Shown: in pieces, positions 25,573-33,973 of the stretch | How the letters are laid out: each line of letters starts with the position of its first letter | Position numbering within the stretch: the stretch's first letter is position 1 | Origin: Pedobacter frigiditerrae | Lineage (GTDB): Bacteria; Bacteroidota; Bacteroidia; Sphingobacteriales; Sphingobacteriaceae | DNA: 64,000 bases | Assembly (NCBI RefSeq): GCF_032678705.1 | Contig: NZ_JAVTSS010000001.1 | Location: 2,170,001-2,234,000, forward strand | Direction: 5' to 3' | The notes under the pieces: model-generated | What the model was told of the DNA's origin: nothing | What the model saw: the letters and a program-made list of their open reading frames with translations, nothing else | Database searches by the model: none | Translations under genes and position numbers: made by a program

Positions 25573-25955
25573 TATTTATCTTTTAGTGCGGCAAGGAATA
25601 AACAAATCCAGCCTATTATAAAACACAAACCGCCAATTGGGGTAATTGGACCAATGAATTGAGCAGAAAAGTGGTAAATATCTTTTAATGCTAAAACATA
25701 AAGAGAACCAGAGAATAAAATAATTCCCAGTGTAAAGAAGATATATGAAAGGCTAATTAGTTTGTTTTTATAACGAGCAAAGGTAGAAAGGTATAAAAGT
25801 GCAAAAACGTGGTAAAACTGGTATTCGACTCCTTTTTGCCAAATTTCTAATGATGGTGCACTAACTAATGCTTTAAGACTATGCGCACCAAATGCACCTA
25901 AAACAACAGCTAGTCCACCTAAAAAAGCGGCAGTAAGGATTATACGTTTGTTCAT
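25572..25955 (-). CDS. DUF423 family membrane protein
   Basis: A 127-residue inner-membrane protein of the DUF423 (YgdD-like) family, with four hydrophobic segments. The hallmark N-terminus FLGGLAVVLGAFGAHSLKAL and the block WQKGVEYQFYHVFALLYL are present, and the C-terminal helix pair follows PITPIGGLCFIIGW. The function of the family is unknown. It precedes priA with a one-base stop/start overlap and is therefore translationally coupled to it. Confidence 0.9.
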   Translation of the reverse strand: MNKRIILTAAFLGGLAVVLGAFGAHSLKALVSAPSLEIWQKGVEYQFYHVFALLYLSTFARYKNKLISLSYIFFTLGIILFSGSLYVLALKDIYHFSAQFIGPITPIGGLCFIIGWICLFLAALKDK

Positions 25956-26045
25956 GAGTAATCGGCTTAATATAATTGCTAAATTAAGAAAATGCCCTTA
26001 TAATCTCTGTAATACCAAAATTAAATTAAATTTGTAGTTACGGTC

Positions 26046-27617
26046 ATGAGAAAAATATACATAACATTAGGAGTTTTATTATTGGGGGTAATTGCAATGG
26101 CCTATTTGTATTTTTCTAACTTAAATACAGAAGCAAATGCAAATAACATATCTTTAAATGCAGTTGCAAAAGAGGCTAGCCTTATCTTCAGTTTTGATAA
26201 CGATAAGAGCTTTTATGAAATATTAAGTGGGCAGGATTTACTTCAAAATGTTTTGGGTGAGAAAAAATCTAAAAATTTAAAATCCTTAAGAGAAAACCTT
26301 CTTGAACACAATGAAGTTTTTAATCAGTTAGAAGGGCAAAAGATTTATATTGGGATATTACCTGGGGTAGACAACACTATTGATTTTTTAATCAGCACAC
26401 AACTTAATGCCAATGCAGACCCATTAAAAATATTAGACAACCTAAGGTCAAGTAAAATTCAAGTAGAAAAGATAAAAGATACCTACAAGTTGAATTTTAT
26501 AGATAGTAGCAGTTGTTTTATTGGCATTAAAGATAAGTTGGTTCTAATTTCTAATTCAGCATCTACAATTGAAGACAATTTTACAAATCAAACAACTGAA
26601 AAAGGGTTTGTGGATTATGTGAAAGCAAATTCTAGGTTCAATAAAAACACTTTAGCAAATCTGTATATCAATTTTAATAACACACCATTATTACTCAAAA
26701 ACCTTCTAAATAGCAGTTTAACAGGAGAACTCCATATTTTCAGTCAGCAAAATACTTATGCCGCACTAAGTTATAATTTTAGTAAGGAAAAGCTATTATT
26801 TAATGGTAATACGGACATAAATGATGATAATTACTTCAAGTTATTTTCTAAAATACCAGAGCAAAAAACAAACATCAATGTAATCCTTCCCACAAAAACA
26901 GCCAACTATACCATTTATGCGCTAAATGATTATAACAGTTGGCGAAAACAATTAATTGAATTACAAGCCGACAGAAAAGAAACTGAAAAACTTAATAAAA
27001 ACATTGCAATCATCAATCAAACCTATAGACTTGATTTAGAGCAAATTTTCATTAAACACTGTAACCGCCAATTTGTAAGTTTTCAGTTGAATACTGGGGA
27101 AAAATTTGGAGCAATAGCCTTAAATGATGGAGAAAAATTAAATCAACTTTTATTAGACTTAAGCGCAGAGTACGCAACAGATATAAGGATTTTTAAAGAC
27201 GCAAATATACCTTACATCTTTTTTGGTGATCCATTTAAAAAGTTCGAAAGACCATTTTATACCATAATTGATAATTATTTAATAATGGCAAACAATGCAA
27301 GCAGCATTAACTCATTCTTAAATAGCTATAGAAATGGAGACTTGTTAATCAACAATGAAGATTACAGAAGTTTAACCGATCAACTTTCTACATCAGCCAC
27401 CATATCATTTTATGTTAATAATAAGAATTCAAATGATATTTTCGGAAGAAACCTAAAGAGGCCGTATTACAAACAATATCAATCTAATGCAGGATTTAAG
27501 GCTTTTGATGCATTTTCTTACCAACTCTCTGGAGGCAATGGAAGATTTTTAAGTAATGTTTTGCTATACAAAAGGGCTGAGAAAGTTATTTTGCCAGATA
27601 CTTTAAATACAAATTAG
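26046..27617 (+). CDS. Hypothetical envelope protein, 523 aa
   Basis: A 523-residue protein anchored by a single N-terminal hydrophobic segment (about 5-23, YITLGVLLLGVIAMAYLYF) with the bulk outside the cytoplasm. The body repeats a two-part pattern (LFNGNTDINDDNYFKLFSKIPEQ and a later ILPTKTANYTIYALNDYN), loosely like DUF3352-type proteins, but I cannot assign it firmly. A TAAATTTG -7 box is at 26027-26034. The next gene begins 14 bases after its stop and encodes a secreted barrel-like protein, so the two probably act together at the envelope. Confidence 0.75.
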   Translation: MRKIYITLGVLLLGVIAMAYLYFSNLNTEANANNISLNAVAKEASLIFSFDNDKSFYEILSGQDLLQNVLGEKKSKNLKSLRENLLEHNEVFNQLEGQKIYIGILPGVDNTIDFLISTQLNANADPLKILDNLRSSKIQVEKIKDTYKLNFIDSSSCFIGIKDKLVLISNSASTIEDNFTNQTTEKGFVDYVKANSRFNKNTLANLYINFNNTPLLLKNLLNSSLTGELHIFSQQNTYAALSYNFSKEKLLFNGNTDINDDNYFKLFSKIPEQKTNINVILPTKTANYTIYALNDYNSWRKQLIELQADRKETEKLNKNIAIINQTYRLDLEQIFIKHCNRQFVSFQLNTGEKFGAIALNDGEKLNQLLLDLSAEYATDIRIFKDANIPYIFFGDPFKKFERPFYTIIDNYLIMANNASSINSFLNSYRNGDLLINNEDYRSLTDQLSTSATISFYVNNKNSNDIFGRNLKRPYYKQYQSNAGFKAFDAFSYQLSGGNGRFLSNVLLYKRAEKVILPDTLNTN

Positions 27618-27631
27618 TAAGTTAGATAATT

Positions 27632-29047
27632 ATGAGAAAAAAATACTTTTTAGCATTAGTCTTATTACTTGTAATCAGTAACTTAAAGGCTCAGCAGTAT
27701 GCATTATTTAATACACGAACAATGTTCGATGCCTTTGAAAATCCAGCTGCAAGATCCTTTACACTTGACAGCTCTGGCAAATTTGCCTCTAATTTGTTTT
27801 TCCCAAATTTCGCTATAAATGCCGCTCACAAAGGCAGTGCTGATGATGTAATTAGAAAATTAGCAAATACAGGAATATATGACACTGGAGACATTCCTTT
27901 AGGTGCTGGAATAAGAAATAAACTCTTTCAAAGTTCTAATGTTTATTTAGCTACCTTCAGAATTTTTAGCTCGTATAAGTTCAATCAAGAAATTGGTTTT
28001 GCTTGGCAAGTAAGAACGGATGCATATGCAGATTACACAAATGAAACGCTCGCCATTCTAGATTCTTACAAAAAATTTGAAGCAGGGCCTTATGAAGATG
28101 TCTTTAACTCTAACGCTTATCAGCAATCTTATCATCAATTTAGCGTAAGTATTAGAGAAAACTGGGATAAAAGGTTAGCCTTTGGGTTAAAATTAAGCCT
28201 ATTAAGCGGTATAGCCTATAATAAAATTGATATTAACAATTCTTATTTTTATCTAGACCAAACCAACAACCGTTTAGACATAGGCGTTAACGGAATGTAT
28301 AAAGGAACTTTCCTTTACGAAGATGAGATTGAAAAGAAAATGCTCGTACCAACTTTTAAAAACCCAGGGTTATCTGTAAGTCTGGGTACAACCTACGCTT
28401 CAAGAAGCGGTTATTTTTTAATGGGAAACATTAAGGATTTAGGTTTTATTAGGTGGAACAAAAAATCTCATTTTGCTAAATTTAATACTATAAAAACCAT
28501 AAATAATGCATCAACTGCTGATGTTACTGAAGAGGTAATGGAAATTGCGCAAGATGCAGATGAACAAAAGAGTTTTGTTACACCAACAAATGCAAAGGCA
28601 GATTTTTTAATTTCAAGAACATTTAATTTTTACAAACCTAGTTTAGTTATTTCTAAAAATTTGTTTCACCAAGGTGGAGATGTTGCATTTATAAACACAT
28701 TTAAAACAGGTAATTTATCTGCAAGTGTAACACCCGTATATAATTTCAACAAATTCATCATGGTTGGTGTTCAAGCAATGTACCAAACACCAAACTTTGA
28801 ATTTTTCTTAGGCACTGATAATCTTGGCAAATCCATTTCACTAGGGAGGGGTATAAATAAAGGCGATGCGCTAGTTGGAAAAGGATATGTTGGTGGCTCT
28901 ATTTATATGGGCCTAGGGATTAAGTTTGGGCGTACAGTAAACCATCCTATGAATTTGAGCACAATGCCTGGTGTAAATGGTGAAAGGACTTACAAGGGAT
29001 TCTTTAGAAGTATTTATGATTTCTTTGTAAAGCCAAAGCAGTTTTAG
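27632..29047 (+). CDS. DUF5723-like outer-membrane protein
   Basis: A 471-residue secreted protein with a clear signal (MRKKYFLALVLLLVISNLKAQ). The mature part begins QYALFNTRTMFDAFENPAARSF and continues with alternating strands and aromatic girdles typical of outer-membrane barrels. The FNxxxxFDAFENPA opening is characteristic of Bacteroidetes DUF5723 proteins, whose role is unknown. Second gene of a two-gene operon with the 523-residue envelope protein; its end overlaps the convergent tsaB stop. Confidence 0.75.
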   Translation: MRKKYFLALVLLLVISNLKAQQYALFNTRTMFDAFENPAARSFTLDSSGKFASNLFFPNFAINAAHKGSADDVIRKLANTGIYDTGDIPLGAGIRNKLFQSSNVYLATFRIFSSYKFNQEIGFAWQVRTDAYADYTNETLAILDSYKKFEAGPYEDVFNSNAYQQSYHQFSVSIRENWDKRLAFGLKLSLLSGIAYNKIDINNSYFYLDQTNNRLDIGVNGMYKGTFLYEDEIEKKMLVPTFKNPGLSVSLGTTYASRSGYFLMGNIKDLGFIRWNKKSHFAKFNTIKTINNASTADVTEEVMEIAQDADEQKSFVTPTNAKADFLISRTFNFYKPSLVISKNLFHQGGDVAFINTFKTGNLSASVTPVYNFNKFIMVGVQAMYQTPNFEFFLGTDNLGKSISLGRGINKGDALVGKGYVGGSIYMGLGIKFGRTVNHPMNLSTMPGVNGERTYKGFFRSIYDFFVKPKQF

Positions 29048-29733
29048 AACAGCTTGTTTTTTGGAGTAGTAAAAACAAAATCTTTCAAATAAAAAGGCTC
29101 AAAATAAGCCACATCTTCAAAGTTCTCATTATCAAAAGCTGCATTTGCTAAGTTGCTCATGTTGGCAGCTGAGTTGAAGTTAACATCCGAAAAATGTGCA
29201 TTTTGATGTACCAAAACAGGTGCACATTTGGCAGCGCCATCTCCAATAAAAGTTAAATAATTGTTATCAAGCTCTAATACAAAGCTTTTTTCATCTACAA
29301 TTTTAGCATTAACCGTCTCTATTTGATGAAGGTGGTTATCATAAACTGCTGTAAAAACTTCCATCCTCCTAGCGTCTATCATAGGGCAAATTAAGCCACC
29401 ATAGTTTGGGTGTTGACTTAAAAATCCATTTGCCATCATTTGCAATGTATTAATTGCAATTAAAGGTTTATCTAAAGCAAAACACAATCCCTTAGCGGTA
29501 GAAACGCCGATTCGCAAACCTGTATAAGATCCAGGACCTTTACTTACTGCAATGGCATCTAAATCTGTAAATTTCAAACTAGCCGACTTCATCACATCTT
29601 CAATAAAAAGTGTTAAGCTAGAAGCATGAATATTTTGAGCTGTTTCTTCCTTTAATGCAATTGTTTCTCCGTTAACAGAAATTGCAACAGAACAAACTTG
29701 GGTAGCGGTTTCAATTTGTAAGATGGTTGCCAT
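29044..29733 (-). CDS. tsaB: TsaB, tRNA threonylcarbamoyladenosine complex subunit
   Basis: A 229-residue member of the TsaB (YeaZ) family, the partner that dimerises with TsaD during synthesis of t6A at position 37 of ANN-decoding tRNAs. The ASKHA-fold signatures are ILQIETATQVCSVAISVNGE at the N-terminus, the interaction block DLDAIAVSKGPGSYTGLRIGVSTAKGLC (about residues 58-85) and PMIDARRMEVFTAVYD. Length is normal. Located upstream of yidD-rnpA-rpmH in map order but separated by a word repeat. Confidence 0.94.
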   Translation of the reverse strand: MATILQIETATQVCSVAISVNGETIALKEETAQNIHASSLTLFIEDVMKSASLKFTDLDAIAVSKGPGSYTGLRIGVSTAKGLCFALDKPLIAINTLQMMANGFLSQHPNYGGLICPMIDARRMEVFTAVYDNHLHQIETVNAKIVDEKSFVLELDNNYLTFIGDGAAKCAPVLVHQNAHFSDVNFNSAANMSNLANAAFDNENFEDVAYFEPFYLKDFVFTTPKNKLF

Positions 29734-29748
29734 TGCTCAAATATAAGA

Positions 29749-29782
29749 AGGTAAAATGGAAAATGTAAAATGGAAGATGTTT
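29749..29782. repeat. Short AAAATGGAAAATGTA word repeat
   Basis: A tract of three degenerate copies of AAAATGGAAG/AAAATGTA between yidD and the tsaB start. It is the same word as in the inverted repeat at 4291-4388, here without a facing arm. Confidence 0.5.
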
Positions 29783-29786
29783 TTAA

Positions 29787-30017
29787 CTAAGGAACTGGAT
29801 CATGGCCGTGTTTACCCCAAGGATGACAACTAGCAATACGCTTTAAAGTAAGCCAACCGCCATAAAATGGCCCATGTTTTTTAATGGCTTCTATACCGTA
29901 TTGAGAGCAAGTTGGTGTAAATCTGCAGCTAGCTCCTAAAATTGGCGACAAGAGTAACTGGTACAGCTTAATAATACCTAAAAACAACCAAGAAAATAAC
30001 AACTTAATTATTTTCAT
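29787..30017 (-). CDS. yidD: Membrane protein insertion efficiency factor YidD
   Basis: A 76-residue YidD homologue that assists YidC in inserting inner-membrane proteins. The family signature is visible in full: LLSPILGASCRFTPTCSQYG followed by EAIKKHGPFYGGWLTLKRI and CHPWGKHGHDPVP. The three conserved cysteines are present. It overlaps rnpA by 14 bases, keeping the widespread rpmH-rnpA-yidD order, although yidC itself does not follow here. Confidence 0.96.
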   Translation of the reverse strand: MKIIKLLFSWLFLGIIKLYQLLLSPILGASCRFTPTCSQYGIEAIKKHGPFYGGWLTLKRIASCHPWGKHGHDPVP

Positions 30018-30399
30018 CTCCTGTAAATTGACTGGTTAACTTTTTCAGGGCAATAGCAAGTTTCTTTTCGAAAAACGTATAATCATAATGCTCTTTTCCA
30101 ATAAATTGTAGAGATAACAATAATAAATCTTTGCGACTGGCTAAAGCACTATACAATAAAGCTTCTTTCTGCAAGCGATATGCTTCACGAGTTCTCCTTT
30201 TTATTAAATTACGGTCTACCGCGTGCTTAAAACGCTTTTTAGCCACATTAATAACCACTTGAGCAGGATATTGATGTGGTTCTTCTGTAAAAAGAAAAGT
30301 TAGCCGAAATGGATATAATAAAAAAGAAGAACCGTTTTTAAATAGCAAGTCTAATGACTTTTTGCTACATAACCGTTCTTCTTTGTTAAATTTGTTCAT
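30004..30399 (-). CDS. rnpA: Ribonuclease P protein component
   Basis: A 131-residue basic protein subunit of RNase P, which binds the catalytic RNA and helps cut the 5' leader from tRNA precursors. The RNR signature appears as VNVAKKRFKHAVDRNLIKRR followed by TREAYRL (about residues 50-77). The N-terminal EERLCSKKSLDLLFKNG block fits the family. It is 65 bases downstream of rpmH and overlaps yidD by 14 bases. Confidence 0.96.
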   Translation of the reverse strand: MNKFNKEERLCSKKSLDLLFKNGSSFLLYPFRLTFLFTEEPHQYPAQVVINVAKKRFKHAVDRNLIKRRTREAYRLQKEALLYSALASRKDLLLLSLQFIGKEHYDYTFFEKKLAIALKKLTSQFTGDENN

Positions 30400-30464
30400 C
30401 TTTTTGATTGCATTTTGTGCAGCGTAATCTAACTGCTAACACCTAAATAGGTGGCAATCAAAAA

Positions 30465-30623
30465 TTATGCTTTATGACGACGCTCGTCAGAAACTGATAA
30501 TCTTTTTCTTCCTTTTGCACGGCGAGATGCTAATACTCTTCTACCGTTTGCTGTAGCCATTCTTTCGCGGAAGCCATGCTTGTTTCTTCTCTTTCTTTGC
30601 GAAGGTTGGAATGTTCTTTTCAT
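30465..30623 (-). CDS. rpmH: 50S ribosomal protein L34
   Basis: A 52-residue, very basic protein too short for most gene callers' length limits. The minus-strand reading begins [20 protein letters not shown] and contains [20 protein letters not shown], the L34 signature, ending [13 protein letters not shown]34 is part of the large ribosomal subunit. The gene heads the rpmH-rnpA-yidD cluster and has a near-consensus promoter. Start (30623) and stop (30465) are unambiguous. Confidence 0.97.
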   Translation of the reverse strand: MKRTFQPSQRKRRNKHGFRERMATANGRRVLASRRAKGRKRLSVSDERRHKA

Positions 30624-30664
30624 AACTGTATAATATCTTAACTAGAGTTTTTAAATAAGAGGTG

Positions 30665-30695
30665 CAAATATAATGCGATTTTTCTAAAAAAGCAA
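30665..30695 (-). promoter_or_regulatory. Promoter of rpmH-rnpA-yidD
   Basis: On the minus strand: TTG (complement of 30693-30695), a 20-base spacer and TATATTTG (complement of 30665-30672), an exact TAnnTTTG box. It leaves a leader of about 35 bases before the L34 start. Confidence 0.75.
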
Positions 30696-30720
30696 GAGGC
30701 AATTAGTTTTATTTTTTATT

Positions 30721-30748
30721 TAGTCCGAAAGTCGGAAAAGTCCGAAAG
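30721..30748. repeat. GTCCGAAAGTCGGAAAAG word repeat
   Basis: Short tract with two GTCCGAAAG words around CGGAAAA, the same word as in the repeats at 7628-7676 and 12880-13000. It lies just upstream of the rpmH promoter. Confidence 0.55.
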
Positions 30749-30789
30749 ATTATTGCTCAACAAACATTAAATTCTCTTGTAGAAAAGCA

Positions 30790-31075
30790 AAGCTAGTAAT
30801 TCTTTTGAAAGTGTAGTCCCGCCCCCGCTTCTGCCGACGAAGAACGGCATCTCGCTATGGTCGGGTTTAAAATGCAAGTTTTGTGCAAAAATTAAAGTTC
30901 TCCCTGCAAAGTGCGTTGAAAAATTTTTGAGCTTGCTAAGGCTGCCTGAGGGGATGCCATCACCAAGAACTGCTGCCTTTGTTATATAAACCCGACATTC
31001 GTGGATGCCATCCCGATTTTTATCGGGTAAATGGCAGCAACATTGGCGGGGCCGAAATAACCTATGAAACACTGA
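30790..31075. other. GC-rich structured intergenic island, possible RNA or mobile remnant
   Basis: The 477-base space 30624-31100 contains the rpmH promoter, a short word repeat and this island, which is clearly richer in GC than its surroundings. It shows nested complementarity: GTCGGGTTTA (30861-30870) with TATAAACCCGAC (30981-30992), a compact hairpin TGCCATCCCGAT-TTTT-ATCGGGTAAATGGCA at 31005-31037, and CCGCCCCC (30827-30834) facing GGCGGGGCC (31045-31053). A 103-codon open frame crosses it on the minus strand, but its composition looks incidental. I see no known RNA family. Confidence 0.45.
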
Positions 31076-31100
31076 CACAGTTTTTCAAAAAATTAGAATC

Positions 31101-31835
31101 TTACAATCCCAATGCTGCCTTCAATTTCACATAACCAGTTTTACTTACTGGCAACCAAATTCCTGATTTTAAAAGTACTATATAGCTCTCTTTTTCCTTC
31201 AATTCTATTTTGGTTACCTCAGCCAAATTAATGATATACGAACGATGGATACGAATAAACTGATTCGGGTCTAATGTCTGCTCAAAGAAGCTCATTGTTT
31301 TATTTTTATGGAAATTGCCTTCTGTGGTATTTAATTTCACATAATCATCATCAGCTTCAATATAGTTAAGTTCGCTAACTGGAATTATTTTTATTACCCC
31401 AGCATTTTTTACCACGATTCTATTGTTCTGTGCAGGCGATAAAGAAGCACTTTCTAATAACTCATTACTTGTTTCTCCTTTAGCCAATTTAGCAGGTAAT
31501 TTCTGCATAGCTTGGTCAAAACGAACTTGTTCTATTGGTTTTAGCAAATAATCAACTGCATTTACCTCAAATGCTTTAATGGCGTACTCATCAAATGCGG
31601 TTGTAAAAATAACTGCAGGATGATTTTCTACCAATTCGAGCATTTCAAAACCACTTATTTTTGGCATTTGAATATCTAAGAAAATGAAATCAGGTTTATG
31701 TTGCGTAATCGCTTTTAAGCCTTCAAAACCATCGCTACATTCGGCAACAATTTCTATATCTGGATACGATTTCAAATAGTGCTTAACCACATCCCTTGCT
31801 AAAGCTTCATCGTCAATTAGTATCGTTCTTATCAT
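31101..31835 (-). CDS. LytTR-type response regulator
   Basis: A 244-residue response regulator starting at the ATG at 31835 (MIRTILIDDEALARDVVKHY). An extended frame adds 39 residues that overlap the kinase gene and do not fit the family. The receiver domain (1-120) has the phospho-acceptor in PDFIFLDIQMPKISG and the conserved lysine in YLLKPIEQV. The LytTR DNA-binding domain (about 145-244) includes LNYIEADDDYVKLNT and FIRIHRSYIINL. It overlaps the end of the LytS-like kinase gene by 23 bases and is its cognate partner. Confidence 0.94.
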   Translation of the reverse strand: MIRTILIDDEALARDVVKHYLKSYPDIEIVAECSDGFEGLKAITQHKPDFIFLDIQMPKISGFEMLELVENHPAVIFTTAFDEYAIKAFEVNAVDYLLKPIEQVRFDQAMQKLPAKLAKGETSNELLESASLSPAQNNRIVVKNAGVIKIIPVSELNYIEADDDYVKLNTTEGNFHKNKTMSFFEQTLDPNQFIRIHRSYIINLAEVTKIELKEKESYIVLLKSGIWLPVSKTGYVKLKAALGL

Positions 31836-32874
31836 CTTTTTGAGGTATTTTAAGCGTAGTAATGTATAAATTATCGTTTTGTGTTTCTGTTTGCAGCAAG
31901 TTGCTATCGGCAAATAACAAATATAATCTTCTTCTAATTGCCGACAAACCAAATCCTGTCCCCTTACTAGCCTTCATTTCTGGGTCATAAGGATTAGAAA
32001 CACAGATAACCAATGCTTGATTTTCTAGTTTTACCCGCATTGTAATAGTGATAGCTGTAGATGTGTTGTACAAACCAAACTTAATGGCATTTTCTACTAT
32101 CGGCTGTAATAAGGTTCCTGGCAAACATAAATTTAAAGTATCTTCTTCAATTTGCACATCAATATTTAACCTATGACTAAAACGAACTTTTTCTATATCT
32201 AAATATAATTGAATATACTCCATTTCTTCAGCAACGTTTACCCAAACTTCATCATCACGCTTTAAAGTACCACGCAAAAATGCAGCTAGCTTGGTAATCA
32301 TTGTTCCTGCTTCAGTTGGATTTACAATGGTTAACGCATAAACAGAATTTAAGCTATTGAATAAAAAGTGGGGTTGCAATTGGTGTCTTAACTTATTCAG
32401 CTCTGCTTCCTTTGCTAAATTTTGAGCAGCTAACAACCTATCTTGTGTGGCAGATTGTTCTTCAACTCTGTACCATAAAATATTAGCCAAAGCACACCAA
32501 CTTAAACACAAAAAGACGATTAAAGCTCTATAAGGAAGTGAAAATTTCAAGAACTCTACATAATCAATCTCTCTGCTAAAAATGTAATTAAGGCCATATT
32601 TAGCCAAAAAAACAACCACCAAAGTAAGTACGATGGTTAGCAGCAACAAGAATAACATTTTCTCATTTTTAGGCTGATAATAACCCAGCATGTTACTTAG
32701 TGTTATACAGCCAATGGCCAATAGACCATTACTAAGAATGCTATCGGCCAAGGCAATTTGCCAAGAAAAATCTAAAGTATAATAGATTAGAAAGGCACAA
32801 ATTCCAATCCAGCTAAGCAATATGATGCTACAGACGGATTTGATTTGTTTTATGGATAAGGGAGTTGTTGTCAA
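31813..32874 (-). CDS. LytS-family sensor histidine kinase
   Basis: A 353-residue membrane kinase with four N-terminal hydrophobic segments (about 13-32, 45-62, 70-95, 105-130), a short coiled region, the His-kinase block RHQLQPHFLFNSLNSVYAL with the phospho-accepting histidine (about residue 168), and a HATPase domain ending GTGFGLSAIRRRL. There is no separate periplasmic sensor domain, so it may sense the membrane itself or the LiaF-like neighbour. The start is TTG; the first internal ATG would remove two membrane segments. Downstream of the LiaF-like gene by 23 bases. Confidence 0.9.
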   Translation of the reverse strand: MTTTPLSIKQIKSVCSIILLSWIGICAFLIYYTLDFSWQIALADSILSNGLLAIGCITLSNMLGYYQPKNEKMLFLLLLTIVLTLVVVFLAKYGLNYIFSREIDYVEFLKFSLPYRALIVFLCLSWCALANILWYRVEEQSATQDRLLAAQNLAKEAELNKLRHQLQPHFLFNSLNSVYALTIVNPTEAGTMITKLAAFLRGTLKRDDEVWVNVAEEMEYIQLYLDIEKVRFSHRLNIDVQIEEDTLNLCLPGTLLQPIVENAIKFGLYNTSTAITITMRVKLENQALVICVSNPYDPEMKASKGTGFGLSAIRRRLYLLFADSNLLQTETQNDNLYITTLKIPQKDDKNDTN

Positions 32875-32897
32875 AGCGGTAGGTCTAAGTGTATTGA

Positions 32898-33731
32898 TTA
32901 ATAATTTCTAATATCAACCCCACCAAACATTGCTATGCCTTTTATAATTAATAATTTATGCGGTCCTTCAGCTAATGGCTGAATACTCCTTTTATCATCT
33001 AAACCTCCAAATATGGCTGTTACTTCAGACTTTACGTGCCAGCCTGGGGGGATAATTATTTTACACCCTCCAAATATGGCAGTGATATCGATTGTAATTT
33101 CGCCTTCAAAATCTGCCTGTGTTAAATTTAAATCGCAGCCTCCAAAAACCGCGGTAACTTCTCCTCCTTTAAAGTTCTTAGTGTAAATAGTTTGATGGCT
33201 TCCACCAAAAACATTTACAGAATCTAGGAAATCATTGCTACTGGTTGTTTTTTCAGCATTTGGGTTAAGGTTTGGGTCTTCTGCTGGATTAGCCATATAT
33301 GGGTCGTGTTCGCTAAGACTCTCTTTCCACCCGTCTTTGGTTCTTTGCCATCTGCGTCTTCTTTTTCCACATCTCTCCTGATTGAAGCTGCTTTTTGGTT
33401 TCAAAATCAAGAATAAACCTAAAGCGATTATTAAAGCAGGCCACCCAATTTTATCAAAATTAACAACATCATCAAACGCTTCTTTTAAAGTAAAAAACGC
33501 ACCAATGATAATCAATATCAAGCCATTCCCATTTTTAAAATTATGTTTAAACCCTATAAATAAACCAATTAAAATTAAAATGTTACTCCAATGAAACAAC
33601 CAACTAGGTAAACCAAAACCAATGTTATTCACCAATAAAAGTGAACCCACAACTACTATGATTAAACCAGCCCATAACTTGCCTGAGTTGTTCATTGGTT
33701 CTTTATTTTCGTTTATATTATTATTTTCCAT
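32898..33731 (-). CDS. LiaF-like membrane protein with repeated FGG beta-strands
   Basis: A 277-residue protein. The first 120 residues hold four hydrophobic segments (DUF5668/LiaF transmembrane type), followed by a very basic patch (CGKRRRRWQRTKDGW) and a linker. From about residue 168 comes a C-terminal domain with five near-regular NVFGG, AVFGG, AIFGG, AIFGG and AMFGG turns, a short right-handed beta-helix as in LiaF/VraT proteins. In Gram-positive bacteria such proteins hold back LiaS-type kinases during envelope stress. The adjacent LytS/LytTR genes in the same operon suggest the same role here, by inference. Confidence 0.85.
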   Translation of the reverse strand: MENNNINENKEPMNNSGKLWAGLIIVVVGSLLLVNNIGFGLPSWLFHWSNILILIGLFIGFKHNFKNGNGLILIIIGAFFTLKEAFDDVVNFDKIGWPALIIALGLFLILKPKSSFNQERCGKRRRRWQRTKDGWKESLSEHDPYMANPAEDPNLNPNAEKTTSSNDFLDSVNVFGGSHQTIYTKNFKGGEVTAVFGGCDLNLTQADFEGEITIDITAIFGGCKIIIPPGWHVKSEVTAIFGGLDDKRSIQPLAEGPHKLLIIKGIAMFGGVDIRNY

Positions 33732-33973
33732 TTTCTTCTTCTTTAATGTTATTCAAATGTAAGTCGAACTTTCACATTACCAAACCCTACTTTGTTAATT
33801 GCAAGCTAATTCTCGGTAAAAAGCATTAATTAATCGGTAAGTATTTTTGTTTTTAGCAAAACCCAAACCCGCAAGCCTTACAAATGATTAATTTAGGTTT
33901 ACGATTGGTTAAATTAGAGAAAATATTTTTTCCATTTTAATCGTAATCTTGATTATTCCAAAATCTCAACACA

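Noticed and set aside
30767..31078. 103-codon open frame on the minus strand in the GC-rich island
   Set aside because: Composition is unlike a protein (cysteine and arginine runs at the start), it covers the structured hairpins, and it lacks a promoter. It is better seen as an incidental frame in a repeat or RNA-like element.
31836..31952. Longer N-terminus of the LytTR regulator
   Set aside because: The extra 39 residues overlap the kinase coding region and do not match any receiver protein start.
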